Shown: positions 7,857 to 17,319, counted from the stretch's first letter. The stretch: 64,000 nucleotides of DNA from Wolbachia endosymbiont (group A) of Pogonocherus hispidulus (GCF_964028195.1 NZ_OZ034750.1:1550001-1614000), one strand, 5' to 3'. Program-made: numbers and translations. Notes: generated from the sequence alone by a model not told the origin.

Positions 7857-10370
7857 TTACATTAAAATACTTTTATTAGTATCTTTTTCTTGTGACTCAG
7901 CAATACGTTTAGCCCAATCCAGTGGCCTTTTATTTCTGTTACCTAATGCAATTCTATTGCGATCATAACTATCAGTGTGTTCCGTTAAAGTATCTTTTCT
8001 TTCTTCTTCTATCACTCCAATTTTCAGTTGTGCTTCATCTTTCTCTAGTAATTTATATAGATTACTATTTTTATCTACAGTTGAATTAGTGTCATTATTT
8101 TCTTGTTCTGCCACTGTTTTTACATTTGCTAAGCCGTCCTTTAGCAATCCAGCTTCTGATAAACGTTCTTTGGTTTGTTCGCTCATTTCTTTCTGATCCA
8201 CCGGTTTTAGTGGGAACTTCTGAGTTTCTTTATCCAACTTACTGGTAAATTCCGTAAGTAGAGTGTCATCTCTTTGTTCAACATTCATTAGGCTCGCTTT
8301 TAACTGTCCAGGATTTACTTGAGATTGTTCATGATTAGCATGAGTTGGAGATGAATAGCCCGAATCGTTTGTTTTTATGTCTGTTGAGCTGTCTTTTAGC
8401 AACCCAATTTCTCTCAAGCGTTTTTTAGTTTCCTCGCTAATCTGACTCTGATCAGCCGGTTTTAACCCGAGATTTTCTTGACCTAATGTATTTTTAAGTT
8501 CTTCAAATGGAGTTAGATTAATATGTTCTTCTAATTTCCTTCCTACCTGTTTTAAATCTGTTTGAGATTTATTATCACCATTAGTTGGAGATATATAGCC
8601 TGAATCACTTATACTATTTGGTGTTGAAGCAGAGACACTAACAGTTGGACCTTCCACTGTTTTTACATCTGCTAAATCGTCTTTTTGCAATTCAGACTGA
8701 ATTTTTTCTGATGTATTAAAACTAGTCTCTTTAACATCTTCATTAATTCTTCTATAATTATTATGAGTTCCACTGTTGTGATCCTTACTATTTTTCCCAT
8801 GCTCTTCCGGTGCTTTGTTTTCCTTTTGGTGATTTAACTCGTTTTCCTCAAGTTTCCTGGTTAAATGCTTAGGATCTGCCTGAGATTGACTATGGTCAGC
8901 AGTTGGAGATGAAACGCCTCTATTGGGTTTTGGAGCAGAAAGTGGCTGTTTACTTTCTTCCCACTCAGCATCACTAGCACCACGGTTATCACTGTTATGT
9001 TCATGTATATTTGAATAAGGCAAGTAAGGAACTTTGTCCTTTAATGTTTCTAATATAGAAGACGTTGATTCATTTTTCCTGCCTCCTTCCATTGATGCTT
9101 CTCTATCATCAACATCAGTGTGCCGTAAGTTGTTTTTCTTGAAATTCCTGATCTCTTGTAATAGATCGCTTTTGCTATTTCCTTCTTGTTGCGGAATTTC
9201 AGGTTGTTGCTGATTATTAGGTATTTGCTCACTTCTATCTGGTTTTCGGCTTCCAGGTACAGCATGTCCAAATGTAGGATTGTCATAACGTTCATCTTCT
9301 TGCCTATTATCTTGATTGTGGCTTACAGACTTGGTGAAAGTAGAACTATCTGAGGGATCAGAAGTTGCACCTTTTTGCTGATTATTAGGTGTTGGATTAT
9401 TCTGTTTATCTCTTTGCCCACCATCTTGGCTTACAGGCTTGGCAGAGGTATTCCTCCCTTGCTTATTGAAAACATCTTTTTCAGGTGGTAGTGAACTAGT
9501 TCTAAGTGGTGGCAGCGGAGGGGTCTGAGACCCAACTTCTCGATTCATATGAGTAGCTTGGTGTTTTTGAACAGGTTTTTTGACCTCTTGCTCAATGTCT
9601 CTACTGTTACTTTTTATTGCGATTTCAGATGATTCTTTAAGGACTTGATTGTCTTTTTGCATCTCATTCGCTTTTCCTTGTCCTTTTTCCCTGAATTTTA
9701 TTTCATGCAGGAATAAACCACCTATTTTTACATCTTTATTCATTTTTAACTCATCTTTTAAATCTTTTTCAGTAATATTACCTTCAATAAATTCTACACC
9801 GTCAGCTTTAATATTAATTTTGATCTTGTATTCTTCCCCTTTCTCACCATACCACTTCAAAGTCATCTCGTATGAACCATCAGTTACGACATAATGTCTT
9901 ATTTTTTTCCCTCCTTCCTCGGCAACAAAACCATGCATTCCGCTCTTTCCATCACTATGCAACGTTGAAAACCCCGAGATTCCATTCTTCTGACAAAAAT
10001 CACTGTTTAAAAATTCGCTGATTTTGAACTCTTTCTTGTTATCCCCAAGTGTAATACTAGCATAATTACCGTATATTGACACTGCTGTAACACCATCGTC
10101 AACGTAATCTTTCAACCTTTTTTTAACTTCACTTTCAAGCTTTTGTTCGGCTTTCTTTATCTTGTTGCATTCCTGAAGAATAACTTCACACGCTTTATCT
10201 TTGTTTTCATCTTTGTTCCAATCCCAATTGGCGTGTTCTGTTAAAAACTTTACTGTGTTAAAACCAACTCTAGCATTATAAATTGGGTCGTCCTTTTTAT
10301 CAAATAAAGGAAAAAATTCTTGAATGCGCTCATTATAAATGTGTTCTTGTTGTGTATCGTTAGTGTTCAT
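7857..10370 (-). CDS. Large hypothetical protein with disordered repeat region (effector-like)
   Basis: This is an 837-aa protein of unknown family. Residues 1-225 look globular ('YNARVGFNTVKFL', 'HYVVTDGSYEMTLKWYGEK'). Residues 240-837 are low-complexity, rich in Q, N, S, K, E and P. A proline motif, PPLPPLR (284-290), fits an SH3 ligand (PxxPxR). The tail has duplicated units: 'LKPADQSQISEETKKRL' and 'LKPVDQKEMSEQTKERL', each followed by a GLLKD segment, and 'DSGYISPT' (589-) and 'DSGYSSPT' (669-). There is no signal peptide or membrane segment. The upstream region holds no other gene, so it is probably its own unit. Disorder plus eukaryotic-type linear motifs suggests a secreted effector; that is inference. 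Confidence 0.7.
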   Translation of the reverse strand: MNTNDTQQEHIYNERIQEFFPLFDKKDDPIYNARVGFNTVKFLTEHANWDWNKDENKDKACEVILQECNKIKKAEQKLESEVKKRLKDYVDDGVTAVSIYGNYASITLGDNKKEFKISEFLNSDFCQKNGISGFSTLHSDGKSGMHGFVAEEGGKKIRHYVVTDGSYEMTLKWYGEKGEEYKIKINIKADGVEFIEGNITEKDLKDELKMNKDVKIGGLFLHEIKFREKGQGKANEMQKDNQVLKESSEIAIKSNSRDIEQEVKKPVQKHQATHMNREVGSQTPPLPPLRTSSLPPEKDVFNKQGRNTSAKPVSQDGGQRDKQNNPTPNNQQKGATSDPSDSSTFTKSVSHNQDNRQEDERYDNPTFGHAVPGSRKPDRSEQIPNNQQQPEIPQQEGNSKSDLLQEIRNFKKNNLRHTDVDDREASMEGGRKNESTSSILETLKDKVPYLPYSNIHEHNSDNRGASDAEWEESKQPLSAPKPNRGVSSPTADHSQSQADPKHLTRKLEENELNHQKENKAPEEHGKNSKDHNSGTHNNYRRINEDVKETSFNTSEKIQSELQKDDLADVKTVEGPTVSVSASTPNSISDSGYISPTNGDNKSQTDLKQVGRKLEEHINLTPFEELKNTLGQENLGLKPADQSQISEETKKRLREIGLLKDSSTDIKTNDSGYSSPTHANHEQSQVNPGQLKASLMNVEQRDDTLLTEFTSKLDKETQKFPLKPVDQKEMSEQTKERLSEAGLLKDGLANVKTVAEQENNDTNSTVDKNSNLYKLLEKDEAQLKIGVIEEERKDTLTEHTDSYDRNRIALGNRNKRPLDWAKRIAESQEKDTNKSILM

Positions 10371-10489
10371 ATACCCCTCACTAATAACCCTCTGCCTTTA
10401 GTTCTAGCTAATACTAGCTAATATAATTATCACAAGCATTGGTTGAATTTTTATTAAGGAAGGTTGTGTTGTTACTCAGATGGCAACTT

Positions 10490-11860
10490 TTAGTTGGCGC
10501 CTAATTTTAAATATCTGTTGCTCACAGTAAACACTTCTGGATCTTTAGAAGTTAGCTTGAGTATAGCGAGTATGTTGATAAACAACAAAGCAGCAATCGA
10601 GATATCAGCGACATCCCATAGCAACCGGACTTTACCTATCGCACCAAGCGGAATGATCATGGTAAAAATTACAATCCAGATTTTAGTGTATTTATTATCC
10701 ATAGACACATAGCGTATTGTCTGTTTTGAGCAAAAAAACCAAGTAAAAATAGTAGTGAAAGCAAAACAAAACATTATGGCCATAATTAAATAGTCAATAT
10801 AGGGCCAATTCATAGCTTTTCTAAAAGCAAATATGCACATATTAGTACTTTCTAAATCAGTGACCCAAGAATCTGTGACAAGCAGTACCATTGTTGTAAT
10901 AAACACTATGAATGCAACTATAAAAGGCGATATTATTGTAATTAGACTCTGCTCAATAATAAATTTATTGTTATTTTTCTTAGGAACAATTGAAGAATGT
11001 ACGATTCCTTCAAGGCCAAGCCCTATATCTGTTGCAAAAATACCTCGCAAAGTTCCGACTTGAATAATAGTCAACATTTCTAAAATCAAACCTAGAGATA
11101 AACCAGAATTAAAGCTACTAGTTGTAAAAAAACTGCTTGTTATTAGTTTTAGAGAAGGAAGGGTATTTTCACTAAACTTAAATAATATGATACCGCAAAG
11201 TGTGAGGTAACTTACCGTCATTATCGGTATCATAGCCGATATAAAAATTTTAATTTTTTTTAAGCTGAGGACTGCAACAACAAAAAATATTATGGCCATT
11301 ACAATGCCACCAATGACTACAGGCACATCTATCATGTTAAGTGGTATTGATAGAGAATTTACCTGAACAAGGTTACCAACTGTTATTGAAACCATCATCA
11401 TGATAACTAGAAAGACAATTGTGGCCTTCCTAGAGTTAAACGCATCAGCCATGTAGGCTACAGGGCCACCTATAAACCGTCCGTTCTTTTCCTTTCTGGT
11501 TTTTATACTTAGATAACAAGTAACGTATTTTATCACAGAAGTGATAACAATAATTATTGCCATCCATAAAATAGAGCCCGGTCCCCCGGTTTTTAGAGCA
11601 ACAGCAGTTCCTGAAATATTTCCTACTCCTAAATTTCCCCCTAAGATTGTAAACAGAGCGGCTATAGAAGAAAATTTATTTTCTCCTCTTTTAACTCCAA
11701 TGAGTGAAAGGGCGTACGGCAATCTAAATATCTGTAGCCATTTTAGTTTAACCGATAGGTAAACACCAGCAACTAGCATGAGTAATATTGTTGGCAGTAA
11801 TAAAACAAACTTTACTGTATCCATCTGTAAAAGTGAGACTTTTACTTGAGTATACAACAA
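10490..11860 (-). CDS. Sodium:alanine/glycine symporter (AGCS family)
   Basis: This is a 456-aa protein with about 11 hydrophobic segments. 'GGNLGVGNISGTAVAL' followed by 'TGGPGSILWM' matches the AGCS signature around the substrate and Na+ site (GtGNIaGVA...GGPGA.FWM). 'FIGGPVAYM' matches the GGPmyY motif, and 'RGIFATDIGLGLEG' matches the RGifsNEAGlGs loop. Family members import alanine or glycine with sodium, which would suit an amino-acid-scavenging endosymbiont. The annotated start (MLYTQVKVS) may be preceded in function by M13 (MDTVKFVLL), which sits nearer the first helix. Confidence 0.88.
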   Translation of the reverse strand: MLYTQVKVSLLQMDTVKFVLLLPTILLMLVAGVYLSVKLKWLQIFRLPYALSLIGVKRGENKFSSIAALFTILGGNLGVGNISGTAVALKTGGPGSILWMAIIIVITSVIKYVTCYLSIKTRKEKNGRFIGGPVAYMADAFNSRKATIVFLVIMMMVSITVGNLVQVNSLSIPLNMIDVPVVIGGIVMAIIFFVVAVLSLKKIKIFISAMIPIMTVSYLTLCGIILFKFSENTLPSLKLITSSFFTTSSFNSGLSLGLILEMLTIIQVGTLRGIFATDIGLGLEGIVHSSIVPKKNNNKFIIEQSLITIISPFIVAFIVFITTMVLLVTDSWVTDLESTNMCIFAFRKAMNWPYIDYLIMAIMFCFAFTTIFTWFFCSKQTIRYVSMDNKYTKIWIVIFTMIIPLGAIGKVRLLWDVADISIAALLFINILAILKLTSKDPEVFTVSNRYLKLGAN

Positions 11861-11967
11861 AAATTGAAAATACCTAACTTATTGTTCATGAGAAGTCACA
11901 CTACAAAAGCTATAGTAAGCTAATAACCTGCCATAGCTAAACTGACTTAGATTTACCAACAATTTGA

Positions 11968-12021
11968 AAAACGACAACCGTCATCCCGCTACTTGTTAGC
12001 GGGATCTAGAGATACCGCGGC
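11968..12021. repeat. Palindromic repeat at the IS110 copy 2 boundary
   Basis: 'gtcatcccgctacttgttag' continuing to 'cgggatctagagataccgcg' repeats the element at about 755-801 almost exactly. The IS110 block follows it in both places. Confidence 0.65.
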
Positions 12022-12821
12022 AGTTGTAAGTTAAAAATATGTTATAAAAGAAACAAGAGGGAAGATAACTCTACTCACTATAGGAATAGCGGGCGTGTGC
12101 GACCGACGCGGCGTTGGCAACCGTTTATATCAAGGTACACTAGCCCTCGATACGTTTGAATAGTTGCATGGGACATATGTATGCACCCGTTTACAATCTT
12201 AAATCAATAAACTATCGAGGTTATTAATATGGTTACATCTTATCAAAACTTTATTGGTATTGACATCGGAAAATTTAAAAATGTTGTTGCGGTTCACACA
12301 CAGAAGAGTGTTGTCGAATTTGATAATAATGCTTCTGGTTAGCAACAATTGTTTAAAAAGTTTTCAGATATCTTACCTAATTCTTTAGTGACTTTAGAAA
12401 ACACAGGGAATTGGTTTATCGCATTTTCTTAGATAAAGATCTAGAGTTACAGAAGCGCCAAAAAATTCTGAGAACAGTGCCAGGCAAAGTTATCTCAAGA
12501 TTTTGTGTGTCTGATGCCAGAGCTTGGCTACTTAAACAGAAAAGAAGTAGCAAGTCTTGCTGGCGCATCCAAAAGAAAGTGGAAAAGCTATTGGTTATCG
12601 AAGAATAACAGGCGGTAGAAGCAATGTTCGTACTAACGGCTGCAATGGCTGCTGCAAAGTCCAAATCTGTTGTTTGATATAAAATTTTTCTATGATAAAT
12701 TAGGGTGTTTATTGTCAAAAATGCATTTTCTAATTGAATAAAAATACAAAATTATAAACAAGAGTTGTAATAAAACTAAATTCAAAAAATTTAAAAAAAA
12801 CATAGTTGATATGACGTAGGG
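11990..12821 (+). mobile_element. Decayed IS110-family element, copy 2
   Basis: Direct repeat of the block at 790-1807, including the noncoding leader (about 12020-12228, one visible base change in the 'gttgRcaacc' part). Relative to copy 1 it lacks the transposase C-terminal end and the hairpin (about 235 bp). It regains identity from 'ctgttgtttgatataaaa' to 'gatatgacgtaggg'. Confidence 0.7.
12229..12680 (+). pseudogene. IS110-family transposase, degenerate
   Basis: It starts MVTSYQNFIGIDIGKFKNVV, which preserves the intact first DEDD-domain motif (IDIGK). A TAG then interrupts the frame where copy 1 has TGG (Trp), near 12342. The frame shifts around 12425 into the C-terminal pieces described for copy 1. 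The gene stops short at 'AMAAAKSKS' because the last part is deleted. It is nonfunctional. Confidence 0.75.
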
Positions 12822-12826
12822 AAATC

Positions 12827-12975
12827 TTACTTATTATAGCTATATCCTCTCACTAGCTCGAATGTCTCTTTACTTTTTGTCCCATTTTCACCATTGTGAT
12901 CTTTGCGTAATATTGTAGGTGCATTATATAAAGAAGCACTAGTATTAGAAATATTAGAAAAGAAATACTTACACT
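12827..12975 (-). pseudogene. Possible 3' remnant of an unknown gene
   Basis: A frame without a start codon runs about 47 codons to TAA at 12827 and ends '..HNGENGTKSKETFELVRGYS' plus YNK. An in-frame TAG lies just upstream. The composition looks coding-like, but no family is recognisable. It sits between the IS110 block and ybaB. It may be a gene tail cut by the insertion. Confidence 0.25.
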
Positions 12976-13005
12976 AAAAGAAACTTCAGTAGTATAGAAA
13001 TAAGT

Positions 13006-13338
13006 TCAAAAAGGAAGTTTAAATCCAGGTGGTAAACCCATCATACCTGCAAGATCAGAAGTTGCATTTGCCATGTCTTCTTCTGCTTTTTTAACGGCAT
13101 CATTAAACGCTGCTGTCACTAAATCCTCTACTACATCTTTTTCCTCGTTTCTCATAAGCTCTAAGTCTATGTTCACCTTCTTAGCTTTATAGCTACCTAT
13201 TTTTATGACTTCCACTAATACAGAAACTTTGCCACCACCAGAAATACCTTGAAACTCTTTTCCGATATATTTTTCTTGAGCTTCTGCAAGCTTTTTTTGC
13301 ATCTCTTGCGCTTGTTTCATTATTTGACTAAAATCCAC
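13006..13338 (-). CDS. YbaB/EbfC family nucleoid-associated protein
   Basis: This is a 110-aa protein. It starts 'MDFSQIMKQAQEMQKKLAEAQ' in part (family pattern lMkQaqkMQekm...q), then 'GKVSVLVEV' (G.vkv...G..) and the C-terminal 'LAGMMGLPPGFKLPF', which matches the family ending (G...lPPGmklPF). Family members are dimeric DNA-binding proteins. The gene begins 3 nt after the dnaX stop, the widely conserved dnaX-ybaB pairing. Confidence 0.93.
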   Translation of the reverse strand: MDFSQIMKQAQEMQKKLAEAQEKYIGKEFQGISGGGKVSVLVEVIKIGSYKAKKVNIDLELMRNEEKDVVEDLVTAAFNDAVKKAEEDMANATSDLAGMMGLPPGFKLPF

Positions 13339-13341
13339 AAC

Positions 13342-14826
13342 TTACTCCTTATTTTCTATATTAACTACTTTTGCACCTTTAAACGTGTCAAGTATATCCT
13401 TGACTGCAGGTGCATAATTTAAATTACTCACTTCCCTGTTTATATAACTCGTATCAACTGTAACAACCCACTCCTGCTGAGTCACCTGGTTTAAGTAATT
13501 TTTTAAATCATTGCAAAAATTACTATCCAACTTAGATACAGCTTTTAATTTTAAATATCCAGGCTTACAATCTATTAATTGTAGATTACTACATAGTTGT
13601 TTGTAAAGATAAATTTGGTTACTCCGCCTTAATAATTGCAAAACCTTGTCAAAATCATAATTTTGTTGCTGTTCATTTCCTATACTATGCGTATTTCCCT
13701 GCTGTACACTCTGCGAAAGAATTTTTTTGACCACTTGTTCCGGAGAAGGCAGATCAGAAAGATAACAGAGGCTAATTAACATCATTTCAGCAGCAACATC
13801 GTTGCATGTTGAAGCTTTTATATCTTGAATACCTTTAAGCAACACCTTCCACAATCTTGAAAAAAATATTAAAGATCTCTTTATACTTAAATCTTTTATC
13901 CTATTCTTTTCATACTCTGTAACTGCACTATCAATCTCTTTCGTAATTAAAAAACGGCATATTAACTGAATTGTTTGCAATAGACCTTCAAAAACACTAA
14001 GTGGGTTTGCTGTTTTTATTGCCTTGTCAAACACTGATAGAGCTTTCTGTAAATCACCTTCTAATATTGCCCCTAATAGATCGAATATAATATCTTTATC
14101 TACTAAGCCAAGTATGTCTGTCACATTTTTAGTGGATATTGCACCATCTTTGCTATATAGCACTGCTTGATTCATCAAAAACAAGGCGTTACGCATTGAA
14201 TTTCCAGAGTGTCGTGCAATTAATTCTAATGCTCCCTTTTCAATGGAATAACTCTCTTTTTGTGCAACATCATTTAAACGTTCCACTATTTTAGCTACAG
14301 GAATGTTGTGTAAATCAAATCTTTGACAACGTGCAATAATAGTTATTGGTATTTTTTTTATTTCCGTAGTTGCTAAAATGAACTTTACACTAGATGGTGG
14401 CTCTTCTAGGGTTTTAAGTAATGCGTTAAATGCACTGCTGGATAACATGTGTACTTCATCTATAATGTAGACTTTGAATTTAGAGCTTATAGGTGAATAG
14501 CAAATATCTCCCAGGATTACTTTAATATCGTCAATGCTAGTGTGACTTGCTGCATCGATTTCAATTACATCTGGATGGCTTGAATTTTTTATTGCTAGAC
14601 AATTTTCACATGATCCGCAAGGTTCAAAAATTGGCCCCAGGGAACAATTCAAACATAAAGCTATTATCCTTGCAGTGGTGGTTTTACCAACTCCACTACT
14701 ACCAGAGAGCAGTATAGATTGTGGGATTTTATTTAAAATAAAAGCATTTTCTAATACACGCACTAATATATCTTGACCTACTAGATCTTTAAAGCTACTA
14801 GGACGATGTTTTAATGCTATATTCAT
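13342..14826 (-). CDS. dnaX: DNA polymerase III subunit gamma/tau
   Basis: Clamp-loader ATPase of the replicative polymerase. The protein shows Walker A 'GSSGVGKTTTARI', a zinc module with four cysteines (CSLGPIFEPCGSCENC), Walker B-type 'VYIIDEVHMLSSSAFNALL', the following 'KTLEEPPSSVKFILATTE', and the sensor region 'IARCQRFDL'. I start it at ATG 14826 (MNIALKHRPSSF), preceded by 'gagg'. An in-frame extension to 14868 (MGCIPISLFVLFEA) adds 14 unlikely residues. At 494 aa it is shorter than tau of E. coli, and the variable C-terminal part is reduced. It pairs with ybaB downstream. Confidence 0.95.
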   Translation of the reverse strand: MNIALKHRPSSFKDLVGQDILVRVLENAFILNKIPQSILLSGSSGVGKTTTARIIALCLNCSLGPIFEPCGSCENCLAIKNSSHPDVIEIDAASHTSIDDIKVILGDICYSPISSKFKVYIIDEVHMLSSSAFNALLKTLEEPPSSVKFILATTEIKKIPITIIARCQRFDLHNIPVAKIVERLNDVAQKESYSIEKGALELIARHSGNSMRNALFLMNQAVLYSKDGAISTKNVTDILGLVDKDIIFDLLGAILEGDLQKALSVFDKAIKTANPLSVFEGLLQTIQLICRFLITKEIDSAVTEYEKNRIKDLSIKRSLIFFSRLWKVLLKGIQDIKASTCNDVAAEMMLISLCYLSDLPSPEQVVKKILSQSVQQGNTHSIGNEQQQNYDFDKVLQLLRRSNQIYLYKQLCSNLQLIDCKPGYLKLKAVSKLDSNFCNDLKNYLNQVTQQEWVVTVDTSYINREVSNLNYAPAVKDILDTFKGAKVVNIENKE

Positions 14827-14889
14827 AGCCTCGAATAAAACAAATAATGAAATAGGTATGCAACCCAAAAAGGTTCTGATATGGCTGCT

Positions 14890-15411
14890 TCATTTCTGAT
14901 CTGACCAAATTACAGAGTTTTTGCCTGCATACCTTATAAAATATTATACTTTTTTTTTTATTTAGCAAGGTATATCCTATATTAGTCTTATAATTTATAT
15001 GTTAGACCTTTTGCAACATTACTTTGGAGTAAACAACTGTTACCTAAAATACTCTTCCCTTGTCATTCCAACTTGGATCCCACAACTGTACGAACGTTGT
15101 AGTTTGGGAGCAATTCCCACCAGTGGGGTGTCATCCCAGTGCCCAGACACTGGGATCCAGCTTCTATGCAACTTAATTAAAAACGTTTGTTTTAGCGTAA
15201 GACAACTACCTTTAGCTCATCAGCTCAGTTATAAGCAAAATTTCTGGATTCCAGTGTCAAGCACTGGAATGACACCATTTGCTGTGCAATTTACCTTCAA
15301 AAATGAATGTTCGTACAGCTATGCTTGGATCCAGAGAAAAAAGATGTGGATTTCAGTGTCACACACTGGAATAACAACCTATAGGTACTGGGATAACAAA
15401 AGAGGAACATT
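14890..15411. repeat. Intergenic region with palindromic repeats
   Basis: This gap holds the second palindrome family: 'gtcatcccagtgcccagaca' continuing to 'ctgggatccag' (about 15130-15160), 'ggattccagtgtcaagcact' continuing to 'ggaatgacacc' (about 15243-15275), and partial copies near 15060 and 15350-15390. An open frame of 138 codons (14999-15415) translates these palindromes and is not considered a gene. The gst-like start codon follows directly. Confidence 0.6.
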
Positions 15412-16065
15412 ATGATTTTATATCATTTTCCTCTTTGTCCATTTTCACGAAAAGTTAGAGCTTTTCTAAAAGAAAAAAAATTAGGCTGCGATCTAGTGTA
15501 TGAAAATCCGTGGGAAAAACGGAATGAATTTATGGAGATCAATCCAACCGGGCAAGTACCAGTATTAATAGATAATAACTTTGTAATAGCGGATAGTAAT
15601 GCCATTTGTGAATATATAGAAGAGACTTACAATAGCGACGTCAAATTACTTGGTTCATCCACTATTATTAAGTCTAAAATACGTGCTCTAATCAATTGGT
15701 TCGATAACAAATTTTACAATGAAGTTACTAAGTATATTATGAATGAAAAAGTAATTACTAACCGCAGCCCTGACTCTAGATTTCTTCATGCAGCTCAGCA
15801 TAACCTGCCTTGCCATATGGAATACATCGAACACCTAATTAACAAGAACGTTTGGCTTGCAACTGATAAGTTCACTTTAGCTGATATTGCTTTAGCATCG
15901 CATATTTCCGTAATGGATTATGTAAGTAGTTTTCCATGGGAAAAAAGTAAAATTTTAAAAGAATGGTACTCCATTGTTAAATCAAAGCCTTGTTTTCGTG
16001 AGATATTATTAGAGAGGATTTCTGGTTTAATCCCTCCTAAACATTATGCTGACCTTGATTTTTAA
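15412..16065 (+). CDS. Glutathione S-transferase family protein
   Basis: This is a 217-aa protein with an N-terminal thioredoxin-like domain: 'LYHFPLCPFSRKVRAFLKEK' (the CPFS site, where GSTs and SspA-like proteins bind), then 'INPTGQVPVLIDNNFVIADS', which holds the cis-Pro VPVL and the glutathione-contact [DE]S motif, and 'AICEYIEETY'. The helical C-terminal domain includes 'TLADIALASHISVMDYV', the conserved hydrophobic staple region. It may detoxify electrophiles or reduce disulphides; the substrate cannot be told. It converges with the O-methyltransferase gene, stop to stop, 1 nt apart. Confidence 0.85.
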   Translation: MILYHFPLCPFSRKVRAFLKEKKLGCDLVYENPWEKRNEFMEINPTGQVPVLIDNNFVIADSNAICEYIEETYNSDVKLLGSSTIIKSKIRALINWFDNKFYNEVTKYIMNEKVITNRSPDSRFLHAAQHNLPCHMEYIEHLINKNVWLATDKFTLADIALASHISVMDYVSSFPWEKSKILKEWYSIVKSKPCFREILLERISGLIPPKHYADLDF

Positions 16066-16066
16066 C

Positions 16067-16714
16067 TTATGTTAGCTTTAAAGCTACAGTCATTCCTTCA
16101 TCAGTTGGAATCAATATAGAGAAATATTTCTTTTCATCTGATAATCTATTATTGAACTCCCTCATAGCATGCCATGATTTTTCTGATACTTCTTTTGGAG
16201 GCGATTCTAAAAATACTGTATTAAACAATAGAGTGTTATCTGCAACGATTAGCCCATCTTGTTTAATGTATGACTCTGCCCAATCTAAATACTTAGGATA
16301 ACTACTTTTGTCAGCATCGATGAATATCATGTCAAATGGTGCCTTTGCTGATAATTCATTAAGTTTTTCCAATGCATTGCCTTCTATTAGAGTAATTTTA
16401 TCACTCAGATTAAAAGCACTAAAATTTTTTTTTGCTATTCTTGAGTATTGAAAATTATTTTCTATTGTATATATGTGACCATCTTCCAGTAGAGCTTTTG
16501 CCATGCAAATCGACGAATAACCGTATAATGTGCCAACCTCAACAATACTTTTGATTTTATGGATTTTTATAAATAAACTTAATAGCTTTCCTTCTTCAGG
16601 GCCAATCTGAATATGTTGCTTTTTTTCAAGAATACAATATTCTTCTATTTTTTTATATTCTTTTGCAAATAGATTTCTTATATATGACAATTTTATACTA
16701 GAATTATTACGCAT
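16067..16714 (-). CDS. SAM-dependent O-methyltransferase (family 3)
   Basis: This is a 215-aa protein. 'KSIVEVGTLYGYSSICMAKA' matches SAM motif I (EiGt..GySal.mA.al). 'HIYTIENNFQYSRIAKKNF' matches motif II with the acidic ribose ligand. 'PFDMIFIDADKSSYPKYLDW' carries the metal-binding D and the DADK motif, and 'GLIVADNTLLFNTV' supplies the DN pair. This matches the COMT/CCoAOMT-like family that methylates hydroxyl groups with a divalent cation. The substrate is unknown. It is transcribed away from the 92-aa gene at 16973. Confidence 0.88.
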   Translation of the reverse strand: MRNNSSIKLSYIRNLFAKEYKKIEEYCILEKKQHIQIGPEEGKLLSLFIKIHKIKSIVEVGTLYGYSSICMAKALLEDGHIYTIENNFQYSRIAKKNFSAFNLSDKITLIEGNALEKLNELSAKAPFDMIFIDADKSSYPKYLDWAESYIKQDGLIVADNTLLFNTVFLESPPKEVSEKSWHAMREFNNRLSDEKKYFSILIPTDEGMTVALKLT

Positions 16715-16869
16715 TACGTTTTATATTATAAATTAGGGAGGCTTAATTCATACACAATTTATAAATATAATAATATAGTTTAAAATAATAAAAACATTTA
16801 TTTTAAGTTATTATTTCATAGTATAAAATTTTAAGTGACAAAAATTATTATATATCGTACTATGGTTAA

Positions 16870-16901
16870 CTAGTATAATAAACAATCGATTATTATACTA
16901 G
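16870..16901. repeat. 12-bp perfect inverted repeat upstream of the 92-aa gene
   Basis: CTAGTATAATAA and TTATTATACTAG flank the 8-nt loop 'acaatcga'. It lies 71 bp before ATG 16973. It could be an operator, or an RNA hairpin in the leader, for the 92-aa gene. The arms are AT-only apart from their outer C and G, so a terminator role is less likely. Confidence 0.5.
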
Positions 16902-16972
16902 AATTAAAGGGATTGTTTATGCGCATTTCTCTTTTTAAAATATAATTTTTATAATCAATTAGAGGGGGTTAT

Positions 16973-17251
16973 ATGTCTTATACTATTGCTAGTGAAGTTG
17001 AAACGTTAAACAAAAAATCTAACAAGAATGAAGGGGTTATGTTACTACATAATCCAGCTTATCGTGAAAAGTATAAAGAACGTTTTAATGAAGCTCAGAG
17101 AAAAGTTATGGATATGGTTCAGTTTTATGATGGGACAATAGTATTAATAGAGAATAAAATCGCTATGTATTACTACACTTGGCACAGTAAAAAAAGAGAG
17201 TTTGAGCGTAAAAAACAACAAACAGTAGTGAAAAACAATGGCTCAGCATAG
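16973..17251 (+). CDS. Small hypothetical protein
   Basis: This is a 92-aa protein preceded by a strong ribosome site (agaggggg, 8 nt before ATG). It is charged and mostly helical: 'HNPAYREKYKERFNEAQRKV', then 'MVQFYDGTIVLIENKIAMYY', then a basic tail (KKREFERKKQQTVVKNNGSA). No signal peptide or membrane segment is evident. I do not recognise the family. The dedicated leader with an inverted repeat and the good ribosome site support a real gene. A weak hairpin lies about 50 bp after the stop. Confidence 0.6.
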   Translation: MSYTIASEVETLNKKSNKNEGVMLLHNPAYREKYKERFNEAQRKVMDMVQFYDGTIVLIENKIAMYYYTWHSKKREFERKKQQTVVKNNGSA

Positions 17252-17300
17252 GTATCCGTTCAGCAGAGTGGTTTAAGAAACGATAGATAGGAGATTGTGA

Positions 17301-17319
17301 AAAGGGTTTAACCCCCTTT
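17301..17319 (+). terminator. Weak hairpin after the 92-aa gene
   Basis: AAAGGG (17301-17306) pairs with CCCTTT (17314-17319) around a 7-nt loop, followed by 'gtttcc' rather than a long T run. It may be a weak terminator, or chance within the repeat segment that starts with 'tatccgttcag' at 17253. Confidence 0.3.

Noticed and set aside
9649..9894. Plus-strand frame inside the 837-aa gene
   Set aside because: It is antisense to a well-supported gene and shows only Phe/Ser/Pro-rich shadow composition.
12416..12718. 100-codon minus-strand frame across IS110 copy 2
   Set aside because: It is the complement of transposase remnants and has no coding signals.
14999..15415. 138-codon plus-strand open frame before the GST-like gene
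   Set aside because: It translates two families of palindromic repeats, has no ribosome site, and its peptide (repeated 'CPDTGIQ', 'VSSTGMT'-type segments) follows the repeats, not a protein family.
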